A DNA stretch of 64,000 bases from assembly GCA_944389175.1 (NCBI GenBank), contig CALXLK010000007.1, positions 1 to 64,000 on the forward strand. Reading direction: 5' to 3'. Source of the stretch: an uncultured Opitutales bacterium. Its GTDB lineage: Bacteria > Verrucomicrobiota > Verrucomicrobiia > Opitutales > Intestinicryptomonadaceae. This document shows positions 15,847 through 23,938 of the stretch, one piece after another; positions within the stretch are counted from its first letter, which is position 1, and each line of letters begins with the position of its first letter. A program made the translations under genes and the position numbers. The notes beneath the pieces were generated by a model that saw nothing but the letters and a program-made list of their open reading frames with translations, was not told the origin of the DNA and searched no databases.

Positions 15847-17299
15847 GTTTGTGGCACAAAAAACCCCGCAATTTTTTGCGACCATGGAGACGCTTTCGGA
15901 AGCCTACAAAGAGTTTTACGAAAGCGAATGCCCCATTGACGCATTTCCGAAAGCTATCCGCGACGTCGCAAGGACGTATTCCGTTGGCAGAAATCTGCCA
16001 ATGGAGCTTCTTTGCTTCTGCGCCTGCGGAATTTTAAGCGGGGCTATGGGCAGAGTGTTCAAGGCGAAAAACGCAGTAAGCGGCGGATACACGCAAACAG
16101 GGAATATCTTTGTCCTCGGTGTCGGCGAAAGCTCCACCGGCAAAAGCGCGAGCATTCGCGCCCTTTTCTCCAATTTGGAAAGAAGGGTTCTGGACGAAAT
16201 CTTCGAATACAAAAAGGAGCTTGAGAAATTCAAGAAAGCGAAGGCAAAGCTCATGCAGGACAAGCTTAACGGCGAGGACAAATTGGGCTTTGACGACGAA
16301 ATTGCGGACACGCCCAAGCTCCCGAGAAACCCAGACTTCATCGTGAAAAATTCGACGTCGGAAGCCATGATAAAGGCGATGGAAGCAAGCGGCGGAGAAA
16401 TTTTTTCGGTATGCGAGGAAGCCCGCGACAGCATCTATATTGTGGCGGGCAACTATCGCAAGCAAGGCGACGACACCGAAACGCTAAACAGCGGCTGGTG
16501 CGGCGAGCCAATAAAGCACAACCGAATTGTAAACGGAATTTCAAGCGTTCCCAACCCCTGCATTTCCCTGCTTTGGATGGTGCAAAACGACGTCATCGAC
16601 ACCATCGTCTCAAAGAACAAAGGCAGTTTTATAGGCAGCGGGTTTCTTGGAAGATTCCTCTACTGCAAAGGCGCGCCAAAGACCATTCCCGACTCGAAAG
16701 AAATTATCCCGCTTGACGAAGCCGCAATTCTCAAATGGGAAACGCTTCTTGCGGAGACTTACCAAATCCGCAAGAAAGGCCTGCCAGTATGGTTTGACAC
16801 CGACCAAGACGCCTTCGAGTATTTTTGGGACTTCGACGCATTCAACACGGAACTTATGAACGGCAAACTACGCACGCAGGCTTCTTTGCTTGGCAAGGCA
16901 AGGGAAAACGCAATCAGGCTTGCGGTCATTTTCGCGCAGGCTGAAGGCGCGGACCGCATCACCGCCGACATCGCAAAACGCGCATGCAGGGTTGTGTCGT
17001 ATTCAATCTGCGTTTCGGTTGTTTTGTTCTCAAGCGGAATGCTTCCAGATATAGAAAACGACAGAGCCAAAATGGACGCCATGATTCGCCAAAACGACGG
17101 CTTCTACAAAAAGATTAGCTTTTTCGATCAGTATTCAAGTTTGCGCAGCGAGCGAGTGGAATTTATCGTCCATACGTTCCCCGACCTTTACGAAATCGTC
17201 AAAAAAGGCAAAGGAAGATACGTCGTTTTGAAAGATAGACTGAACGACGCAAAACAGGTGCTTGGCATCGAAACCGACGATGACGACGATCTGTTTTAG
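15839..17299 (+). CDS. DUF3987-family ATPase (primase/helicase-associated)
   Basis: From the ATG at 15839 the protein has 486 residues and resembles DUF3987 proteins of mobile elements and phages. Walker A GESSTGKS (96-103) is clear. The following charged segment (about 115-150) is probably a coiled coil, and the end is strongly acidic (ETDDDDDLF). DUF3987 proteins usually sit with primases or RepA-like ATPases and are thought to work in element replication. It overlaps the preceding ATPase by 8 bases. The true start is chosen for that coupling; an in-frame start at 15764 exists. Confidence 0.75.
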   Translation: MSRFVAQKTPQFFATMETLSEAYKEFYESECPIDAFPKAIRDVARTYSVGRNLPMELLCFCACGILSGAMGRVFKAKNAVSGGYTQTGNIFVLGVGESSTGKSASIRALFSNLERRVLDEIFEYKKELEKFKKAKAKLMQDKLNGEDKLGFDDEIADTPKLPRNPDFIVKNSTSEAMIKAMEASGGEIFSVCEEARDSIYIVAGNYRKQGDDTETLNSGWCGEPIKHNRIVNGISSVPNPCISLLWMVQNDVIDTIVSKNKGSFIGSGFLGRFLYCKGAPKTIPDSKEIIPLDEAAILKWETLLAETYQIRKKGLPVWFDTDQDAFEYFWDFDAFNTELMNGKLRTQASLLGKARENAIRLAVIFAQAEGADRITADIAKRACRVVSYSICVSVVLFSSGMLPDIENDRAKMDAMIRQNDGFYKKISFFDQYSSLRSERVEFIVHTFPDLYEIVKKGKGRYVVLKDRLNDAKQVLGIETDDDDDLF

Positions 17300-17389
17300 C
17301 AAATAGGGAAAATAGGCAAATAGATAAATAGGCAAGATATTATGCATCAAAGCAAAAGCGTAAATGGGCAAATAGATAAAAAAGCCGCA
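17300..17389. repeat. Iteron-like repeats of the type GGCAAATAGATAAA
   Basis: After the DUF3987 stop the sequence is built of variations of AATAGGCAAATAGATAAA, with clear copies near 17317-17331 and 17368-17381. Reverse-complement copies occur at 17705-17757 on the other side of the tRNA-Arg gene. Such repeats are typical of initiator binding sites. Confidence 0.55.
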
Positions 17390-17457
17390 ATGAGTGTTAA
17401 TACTTGAAATATAGTTGACTTTCAAGCGGCCATCTGGTCTTATGACTACTTTATCCC

Positions 17458-17529
17458 GCCCCTGTAGTTCAACGGATAGAACGAGCGTTTCCTAAACGCC
17501 AAATCGAGGTTCGATTCCTCGTGGGGGCG
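17458..17529 (+). tRNA. tRNA-Arg (anticodon CCU), complete copy inside the island
   Basis: A full cloverleaf can be drawn: acceptor 17458-17464 with 17522-17528, D stem GTTC/GAAC, anticodon stem with loop TTCCTAA giving anticodon CCT at 17491-17493, T stem CGAGG/CCTCG with loop TTCGATT, and discriminator G at 17529. CCA is not encoded. The 27-43 pair is A-C, a mismatch. The 3' 41 bases are identical to the fragment at 12147-12187, and bases 17459-17494 match the fragment at 33441-33476 with one difference (position 27). It may replace the chromosomal tRNA that the insertion split, reading AGG codons. Confidence 0.9.
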
Positions 17530-17704
17530 CGGGTATGTTTTTGTTAAGCAGCATATTGCCATTTTTGCACTTGCTGCTTTTTTTGTGGGCATAATGCCGT
17601 AAGTCCCTAGTAATTGACCTAAAATCTGTCAGAAATCCAGTCTAAGCCCTTACCATTTTGGCTTAACGATATGCCCCAAATGGAAGATTAAATTTCCACA
17701 ATGG

Positions 17705-17757
17705 AAAAAATATCTATTTACCTATTTGTCTATTTTACCTATTTCCCCTATTTTGCC
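17705..17757. repeat. Reverse-complement copies of the GGCAAATAGATAAA-type repeats
   Basis: The stretch reads TATCTATTTACCTATTTGTC followed by further CTATTT-containing units, i.e. the units at 17300-17389 in inverted orientation. The two arrays flank the complete tRNA-Arg almost symmetrically. This could be an initiator-binding site or a trace of an inversion. Confidence 0.5.
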
Positions 17758-18068
17758 GGCAGTGGAGTTGCAGCCCGAACGCCCCGAAGGGAACAGGCGG
17801 AGGGCGAAACTTCACTTAGGCAAAATCTATTTCTAAAAAATTCTCTTTTATTCCACCTGTTCTATCCCTAGCAGGTTGTCCAACCATTTGGACAAGTTAT
17901 CGGGTTCTATGAAATAGTCCAAGACGTTAAATTCACAAGGTTGGCGATATGCTTCTAGCCCTATGGTAAAGCGTTCGTTGGATTAAACCAAGCTCAGTTA
18001 GCGGACAAGTTTTATACCCCATGAATCCACTGATTGCAAGGCCTTCGGGAGATGTTAGCTATGGCGTG

Positions 18069-18262
18069 GTGAAGTTGTGAATTTAACCCAATTTCTATTT
18101 AACTTCACCAGTGAAATTAGGACTGTGAAGTTGGGGGTATTTTCTTTTTCACCCATCGCGCCCGTCTGTGGAGCTGTGAAATTAGGGGGAGATATATACC
18201 GTAGGTATATCCCCCAAGTTCACAACTTCACAAGGCGCGAAGGGCGCGGTTGGGAGGCTTCT
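18069..18262. repeat. Origin-like hairpin module 1
   Basis: The inverted repeat GTGAAGTTGTGAA (18069-18081) and TTCACAACTTCAC (18219-18231) encloses further GTGAA units and a hairpin of GGGGG (18185-18189) and ATATACC (18194-18200) pairing with GGTATAT CCCCC (18204-18215). A GGCGCGAAGGGCGCGGTTGG segment follows. Module 2 repeats this order. Confidence 0.55.
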
Positions 18263-18339
18263 TTCTTCTCTCCACAACTCACCGCTTCACAGACAGGTTC
18301 GCTATGATGCGGAGAAACGGGGAATATTATTTTCCCTAT

Positions 18340-18450
18340 CGCACCGTTAGTGGGGAAACGGGGAAACAGGGAGAGTATATATACCCTAGGTATATACTCC
18401 CGTTTCACCGATTCTCCACAGGTGCGAAAGGTGCGGTAGGCTCATCGAGC
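18340..18450. repeat. Origin-like hairpin module 2
   Basis: Same design as module 1: a hairpin with GGGAG (18369-18373) and TATATACC-type arm pairing with GGTATATACTCCC (18389-18401), again with a 4-base bulge on the left arm. It is followed by TTCACC and GGTGCGAAAGGTGCGGTAGG, the counterpart of the GC-rich tail of module 1. The two modules look like diverged duplicates. Confidence 0.55.
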
Positions 18451-18923
18451 TGACGAGATTCTCCATGCACCAAAGCAAAGCCGTTTAATGGCTCTATACG
18501 AACTCGGGGCGACTTATGAATGTCAAGACTCATATTCGGCAATAGAACACCTTTAACGGGCAAAAGACAGCGTTTATTGGCGGATTAAATTCGGCGTCAT
18601 ATACAGAGGGGGGTATGCAAGGAATCTATTAAACGCCGAGAAACGGCGGGGACGTTCGGCAGACCCGTTTCTCCTTGCGAATGGATTTTTTGAAATGTCC
18701 CATTTTTTTTCGTTTAGGCAGCCCACAATCTCAGTAAAATAGCGCATTCGCAGGCGTTTTTTACAGTGGAAAAACTATGGGAAATGTTCCGTCTTTATGC
18801 GGCGCAATCTCCTATTAGCTTAACAACAAGCAACTTGGGAAACGAAAGATTTCCACCCTGCAATTCGCAAACAAAACCAATACGAAATCTTAGGCAAAAT
18901 TAGGAATATATATTGATAAAATA

Positions 18924-19880
18924 TCACTTCAAAAAGTATCCGCCATTTTTGGGCGCACCCCTAAATTCGATAAACTCGCTTAACGATTTCAAGTATCGGC
19001 TAAGCGTTCTGACGGGAATATTCAAGGCCTTTGCAATATCGTTTGTGTTTGCGCCTTGGTTGTTTCGGATAAACTCAAGCACGTCATTTACTCTGCCATT
19101 TAGTCTGCCGTTTACTCTGCCACTTTGGCTTGTTTGGTGCAGTTTTAGAGTCTTTAAAATCTCGCCAAGCATAAAATCCACGAATATTCCCGAATCGTTT
19201 TTTGCGGAGCTATCGTTAATTGCCTCATAATAATTTTGCTGATTATTATAAACCATTGTTTCCACCGGCAAATATTGAAATAATGGATTGAACTTGGATA
19301 AAATTAAAGACTGCCAAAGCCTTCCCATTCTGCCGTTCCCGTCCGCAAACGGGTGTATAAACTCAAATTCATAATGGAACACGCAGCTTTTTATAAGCGG
19401 GTGGTCTTCCGAATTTTTCAGCCAATCAAATAAATTTTCTATCAATTCCGAAACCATTTCGGCTGGCGGAGCTATGTGGACGGCTTTATCGTCGTCAAAG
19501 ACCCCGACGCCGCCCGACCTAAATTTGCCCGCTTCCGAGACGAGAGATTTCATCATTTCGGAATGCGCTTTCAACAAGTCTGATATGGAAAAAGGATCAT
19601 ATTTTTGAAAACTATCGTAAGCTTTAATCGCGTTTTTTACTTCCAAAATTTCCCTAAGAGGCGCGACAACTTTTTTCCCGTTTAAAATATCGCTAACTTG
19701 CTTTTCGGAAAGATTGTTTCCCTCTATCGCAAGCGAGGAATGAATTGTTTTTATCTTGTTGGATTTTCGCAGTCTTAGGGAGTCCTTTTCCATTAAAATC
19801 GAATGCCGTTCTAAGAGCGCGGAAATTTCGGCAATCATAGATATTGCTTTTGCGGACACTGTAAACGGCGGTTTCTTCAT
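18924..19880 (-). CDS. Fic-domain protein with class II-type inhibitory motif and C-terminal winged helix
   Basis: The 318-residue protein has the full active-site motif HPFADGNGRMGR at 176-187 and an upstream inhibitory-type motif SLAIEG (49-54, Glu53), so it should be an AMP-transferring Fic enzyme held inactive by its own N-terminal helix. The region GVFDDDKAVHIAPPAEM fits the flap that positions target peptides. A GRVNGRLNGRVN linker (254-265) formed by three 12-base repeats leads into a winged helix (about 266-318). This Fic-wHTH layout is common in mobile islands. Targets are unknown. It is monocistronic. Confidence 0.88.
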   Translation of the reverse strand: MKKPPFTVSAKAISMIAEISALLERHSILMEKDSLRLRKSNKIKTIHSSLAIEGNNLSEKQVSDILNGKKVVAPLREILEVKNAIKAYDSFQKYDPFSISDLLKAHSEMMKSLVSEAGKFRSGGVGVFDDDKAVHIAPPAEMVSELIENLFDWLKNSEDHPLIKSCVFHYEFEFIHPFADGNGRMGRLWQSLILSKFNPLFQYLPVETMVYNNQQNYYEAINDSSAKNDSGIFVDFMLGEILKTLKLHQTSQSGRVNGRLNGRVNDVLEFIRNNQGANTNDIAKALNIPVRTLSRYLKSLSEFIEFRGAPKNGGYFLK

Positions 19881-19992
19881 ACGATTTTAACAAGCAAACA
19901 TAGTAAGAATTTTCGTTCCCTTTTCAAGACTTTTAACGCCCAAAGTGCCATTTTGGCACTTTAGAAAATCTCTACATGGCACTTTGGAACTT

Positions 19993-20286
19993 TTAGTAAT
20001 CTTCTGGAAAAAGTATAGTAGTAACGCTTCTGTCCCACTCGGTGATTATCCAGATTTTTTCGCTGTCTGGAAGCGTGTATGCGGACAGCAATCTTTCGCC
20101 TGTTTTAAGGGCTTGGTCGTTTGCTTTCTTGTCCTCTTGGCAAACATCTCCCCAATCACCTTGGGCGTGGCGGACAAGATATGGAAGCAATGCAAAGTTG
20201 TTCTTTTCACAATGCTCGAATAAATGTGTTGTTGATACGATTTCACCTAGGCGGAACTTTGATTCTATGAATACTCTTTCTTCCAT
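19993..20286 (-). CDS. Small conserved plasmid/island-type protein of unknown function
   Basis: A 97-residue soluble protein with LLPYLVRHAQGDWGDVCQED and KIWIITEWDRSVTTILFPED. Proteins with this conserved pattern occur on plasmids and integrated elements and have no assigned biochemical role as far as I know. It follows the 20289-20558 gene by two bases and is the last of a three-gene operon. Confidence 0.6.
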   Translation of the reverse strand: MEERVFIESKFRLGEIVSTTHLFEHCEKNNFALLPYLVRHAQGDWGDVCQEDKKANDQALKTGERLLSAYTLPDSEKIWIITEWDRSVTTILFPEDY

Positions 20287-20288
20287 GA

Positions 20289-20558
20289 TTACGCTATGTT
20301 GAAGGTCGTTTTGATGTATTCCTTGCCTTTTTCGGTGAGCATTAGGACGGCATTCCTATTTCCAGACCTTGAAATGATGTAGCCTTTCTTGTTTAGCGAG
20401 GACAGCACTCCAGATCGTGTTCTTGCGTTAAGCCCTCGGGCTTTGAGATTGTCCGAAAAGGCGTCAGCCCAAAGTGTGGACTCCACCCCGCTATCGCAGA
20501 ATTCGTCCTCGATATAGGCTTGCAGGACTATCTTTTCTTTCTCGGTTATCTTATCCAT
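20289..20558 (-). CDS. Small winged-helix-like protein
   Basis: An 89-residue protein. The second half (ARTRSGVLSSLNKKGYIISRSGNRNAVLMLTEKGKEYI) reads like a winged helix with a beta hairpin, and the N-terminus is acidic. I do not recognise a named family. Its start overlaps the end of the upstream gene by 8 bases, so the three small genes 20754-19993 are translated together. A role in regulating the island is plausible but not shown. Confidence 0.55.
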   Translation of the reverse strand: MDKITEKEKIVLQAYIEDEFCDSGVESTLWADAFSDNLKARGLNARTRSGVLSSLNKKGYIISRSGNRNAVLMLTEKGKEYIKTTFNIA

Positions 20559-20754
20559 GGGATACCTCCTGCAGGTCGTCTATTTCAAAGGTTCTGCTCT
20601 CATCGATTTCGCTGCTCGCATCGTAGAGGTCGTATTCCCTTTGATTGTCGCTTACCTCTTGGCGGGCTTCGTCGGCATTTTCAGCTTCGATTTCAATCTC
20701 GCCAGTTTTGATTGTCGTTACGATGTATGTGTATGTGATTTTGTATGTATTCAT
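20551..20754 (-). CDS. DpnD/PcfM-like small acidic protein
   Basis: A 67-residue acidic protein, MNTYKITYTYIVTTIKTGEI at the start, followed by an EIEAENADEARQEV segment. The beta-beta-alpha pattern with repeated Glu resembles DpnD/PcfM proteins of conjugative and restriction islands, whose function is unknown. First gene of a three-gene - strand operon. Confidence 0.5.
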   Translation of the reverse strand: MNTYKITYTYIVTTIKTGEIEIEAENADEARQEVSDNQREYDLYDASSEIDESRTFEIDDLQEVSHG

Positions 20755-21166
20755 TTTCGCCCTTTGTTGCTTATTGGTTGACTTGCCTGATTGGCGGTTT
20801 GTCTATGTTGCTGTTATACCATAATTTAAATAAATTTGCAACATTTTTATTTGTATTTTTTATTGCGTATCAGATACTTGCATATATTGTATGTGTAAAT
20901 TTCTCTGCACGGATATAGCCGAAAATATTGCAAACAGGATATTGAATAAAGGCATTTTAAATTATTAAAAAAATAATTTTTACTTATAATCTAATGCCAA
21001 TATAGGTAGCAGACGAAATCTTTCGTTCTTAGTAAAAACAATAATATAAAGACAAAAAGATGCGTCGCCTGTTTTTATTTCTTGCCTTTTAATCGTAGTA
21101 ATATACCATTATGGATATTATTAATGTAATTATTCCGCATTATTTAATATTGAAAGAAACTAATAT
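20755..21166. other. AT-rich divergent intergenic region upstream of the defence operon
   Basis: No gene is seen in these 412 bases. They should hold the divergent promoters of the small-gene operon and the helicase operon. Composition becomes clearly AT-rich from here on, which fits a separate horizontal origin of the four-gene operon. Confidence 0.45.
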
Positions 21167-23926
21167 ATGCTTAACGCCTTTCAATCAAAATACATCGCGC
21201 ACAAATTGACTATTTTAGATAAAAAAAGTCAGTTATCTGTAATATCGCAAGGACTTATGGATGCGCAAGTGGATTTAAACCCGCATCAAGTAGAAGCGGC
21301 ATCATTTGTATTAAAAAATCCATTATCAAATGGCGTTCTTCTCGCCGATGAGGTGGGGTTAGGGAAAACTATAGAGGCTTCAATCTTGCTATGCCAAATG
21401 TGGGCAGAAAGGAAGCGTCATCTTTTGATAATCTGCCCAGCGGCAATCAGAGAACAATGGCGGGCAGAGTTAGAAGATAAATTTAATCTTCCTGCTGTAA
21501 TTTTAGAAAGAAAGAATTATTTGCCGAGTTTGCTTTCGTTAGATGATAGCATCATGATAATGTCATATAATTTTGCGGCAAGGATTTCAAATGACTTAGC
21601 GCACACCCCTTGGAATCTTGTTGTAATAGATGAAGCTCATAAATTGCGCAATGCATATCGCGAATCTAACAAAATTGGTCGAGCTATAAAATTGGCGCTC
21701 GATGGGCGTAAAAAAATACTACTTACAGCAACTCCTTTCCAAAATTCGTTAATGGAATTGTACGGATTAACTACAATTATAGACGAAAATATTTTTGGAG
21801 ATGAAAAATCGTTTCGGGCGCAATATTCGTCAACTGACAAACAATATACATCTTTGAGAGAAAGATTGTCTGCATATTGTAAACGAACGCTAAGAACACA
21901 GGTCGCGGAATATGTGAATTATACGAAACGGAAAGCTATAACATTCCCGTTTTATCCATCAAAGGAAGAGTTGAATTTGTTTAATTCGGTTGCGCGCTTC
22001 TTACAGGATGAAAGTGTTTATGCGATTCCTCCAAAACAACGCCATTTAATCTCCTTGGTATTGTATAAATTATTGGCTTCCTCCTCAAATGCTGTAAACT
22101 CGGCGTTTGAAACTATTCTCAAACGATTAGAAAAAATAAAAACAGATTATGCAACCGCCAAAGGCATAGATATAAATGAGCTTATTGATGACGACGAGTT
22201 AGAAGATTTTTACTGCGATGAAATTGATGATTCGGAAGAGAACCGCCCTACTTCGGAAGAAATAGATATAAAAACGCTTTGTTCTGAAATTGAGCAAATT
22301 AAAAAATTTATAGAGCTTTCAAAATCTATTAAAACCGATAAAAAGTCAGAGCAATTACTTGTCGCGCTAAAAAGCGGTTTTGAAGAACTTTCTAAAATGG
22401 GGGCGAATCAGAAAGCGTTAATCTTTACTGAAAGTCGCAAGACCCAAATGTATTTAAATGAATTTTTATCGCAAAATGGTTATGCCGGAAAGATTGTTCT
22501 TTTTCATGGCGCAAACAAGTCAATGCGAAATGAGATTCTTGAAGAATTTAAAAATAACGCCCAAATATTAATAGCGACAGAGGCTGGAGCTGAAGGCTTA
22601 AATATGCAATTCTGTTCGCTCGTTGTTAACTATGATTTACCATGGAATCCGCAAAGAATCGAACAGCGCATTGGGCGTTGCCACCGTTACGGACAGAAAT
22701 TCGATGTTGTTGTTGTAAACTTTGTCAATCAGGCAAATCCCGCCGACAAAAGGGTTTTTGACTTGTTGAGCTTGAAATTTAATCTGTTTGAAGGAGTTTT
22801 TGGTGTTTCTGATGAAATCTTAGGCGCGATAGAAGATGGCGTTGATTTTGAGCGTAAAATTTTGGCGATATATCAAACCTGCCGAACGGCTGAGGAAATA
22901 GAAGAAGCCTTTAATAAGCTCCAAGCCGAGATGGAAATTGCTATTGACGCTAAAATGAACCAGACAAAGAAAATGCTTTTGGCAGATTTTGACGCGGATG
23001 TTCACCAACGATTGCGGGTAAATTTTGATGAAACAAAAGTGATGTTGAACTCTCTCCAAAAAGCGTTTTGGGAGCTGGCGAAATCCATTCTAAATAATGA
23101 CGGCATCTTTTCTGAAAAAGACTACTCATTTGAATTAACAAATTCTAAATTAGGGAAAATCCAAAAATATTATTTCTTAACACAAGATTTAAAACAGGAG
23201 AATATTCCAGCCGTACAAGTGATACGTCTTTCCCACCCGATTGGCGAATTTATAGTAAAGGCAGCCAAACAGGCAGAAACTCCATATAAAGAGTTAACGT
23301 TTGATTTATCTAATGCCTCGCAGAAATTTTCTTATCTTGATTCCGTAAAAGAGACTTCGCCGTATGGCATTTGCAAGATTTCATTATTGCGCATTGAAAG
23401 TTTTGAAACAGAAGAATATCTTATAATTTCCGGCATAACGAATACCAATAAAGAAATTCCTTCCGAAAATATGGAACAACTCTTTATGTTGGATGTTGTT
23501 TCCGAACAAAGCGTAGACTACTATAAGAGCTTTGCTTTAGACGAGGTTGTTAATAAAAATTTAAAAGATACAAAACAGCGTTCGGAGAATCGGAATCTTG
23601 AATTTTTCAAGGAAGAAAAAGATAAGATAGAACAATTTTTGGCGGACAAACTTTATTCAGTAGAACGCGAGCTAGCCTTGGTGAAAGATCGCATTAAATC
23701 TCTTGAACGAGAAGCGAACAAAAGTGAAGATCTGTCTAGGCATGCCGTATATCAGGAAGAAATAGCTACGCTTTCAAAGCAAAAAAGAAGATTGCGCGCC
23801 AAGGTTTTCGAAGTTGAAGATGAAATCGATTTGGAACGAGCCCGCTTGATAGAAAACCTTAAAAGACGCTTGTCAAAGACGGTCGATGTTGTAGACTTAA
23901 TGGAATTTCAGTGGAAACTCGTATAA
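21167..23926 (+). CDS. SNF2/RapA-type DNA helicase/translocase of the defence operon
   Basis: A 919-residue SF2 enzyme with Walker A DEVGLGKT (Lys67), DEAH at 155-158, LLTATPFQN, and in the second lobe ATEAGAEGLNMQF and QRIEQRIGRCHRYGQ, all in SNF2/RapA style. An acidic insert (about residues 340-380) separates the lobes. The C-terminus (about 800-900) is a long coiled coil. SNF2 translocases move on double-stranded DNA without separating strands and occur in restriction-linked systems such as DISARM (DrmD). It is the first gene of a four-gene operon, 12 bases before the methyltransferase, so it probably works with Mod and Res to find or reshape invading DNA. Confidence 0.88.
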   Translation: MLNAFQSKYIAHKLTILDKKSQLSVISQGLMDAQVDLNPHQVEAASFVLKNPLSNGVLLADEVGLGKTIEASILLCQMWAERKRHLLIICPAAIREQWRAELEDKFNLPAVILERKNYLPSLLSLDDSIMIMSYNFAARISNDLAHTPWNLVVIDEAHKLRNAYRESNKIGRAIKLALDGRKKILLTATPFQNSLMELYGLTTIIDENIFGDEKSFRAQYSSTDKQYTSLRERLSAYCKRTLRTQVAEYVNYTKRKAITFPFYPSKEELNLFNSVARFLQDESVYAIPPKQRHLISLVLYKLLASSSNAVNSAFETILKRLEKIKTDYATAKGIDINELIDDDELEDFYCDEIDDSEENRPTSEEIDIKTLCSEIEQIKKFIELSKSIKTDKKSEQLLVALKSGFEELSKMGANQKALIFTESRKTQMYLNEFLSQNGYAGKIVLFHGANKSMRNEILEEFKNNAQILIATEAGAEGLNMQFCSLVVNYDLPWNPQRIEQRIGRCHRYGQKFDVVVVNFVNQANPADKRVFDLLSLKFNLFEGVFGVSDEILGAIEDGVDFERKILAIYQTCRTAEEIEEAFNKLQAEMEIAIDAKMNQTKKMLLADFDADVHQRLRVNFDETKVMLNSLQKAFWELAKSILNNDGIFSEKDYSFELTNSKLGKIQKYYFLTQDLKQENIPAVQVIRLSHPIGEFIVKAAKQAETPYKELTFDLSNASQKFSYLDSVKETSPYGICKISLLRIESFETEEYLIISGITNTNKEIPSENMEQLFMLDVVSEQSVDYYKSFALDEVVNKNLKDTKQRSENRNLEFFKEEKDKIEQFLADKLYSVERELALVKDRIKSLEREANKSEDLSRHAVYQEEIATLSKQKRRLRAKVFEVEDEIDLERARLIENLKRRLSKTVDVVDLMEFQWKLV

Positions 23927-23938
23927 GGATTTAATTCT

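Larger units (their letters stand above)
17530..18923. other. Gene-free origin-like region of the island
   Basis: About 1.4 kb without a believable gene. It holds iteron-like repeats (17705-17757), a perfect dyad TTGTCCAA-ccat-TTGGACAA at 17876-17895, and two related hairpin modules at 18069-18262 and 18340-18450. Density of dyads, closeness to the RepA-like and DUF3987 genes, and lack of coding suggest a replication or transfer origin of the excised element. The last part (about 18500-18920) shows nothing I can name. Confidence 0.5.
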
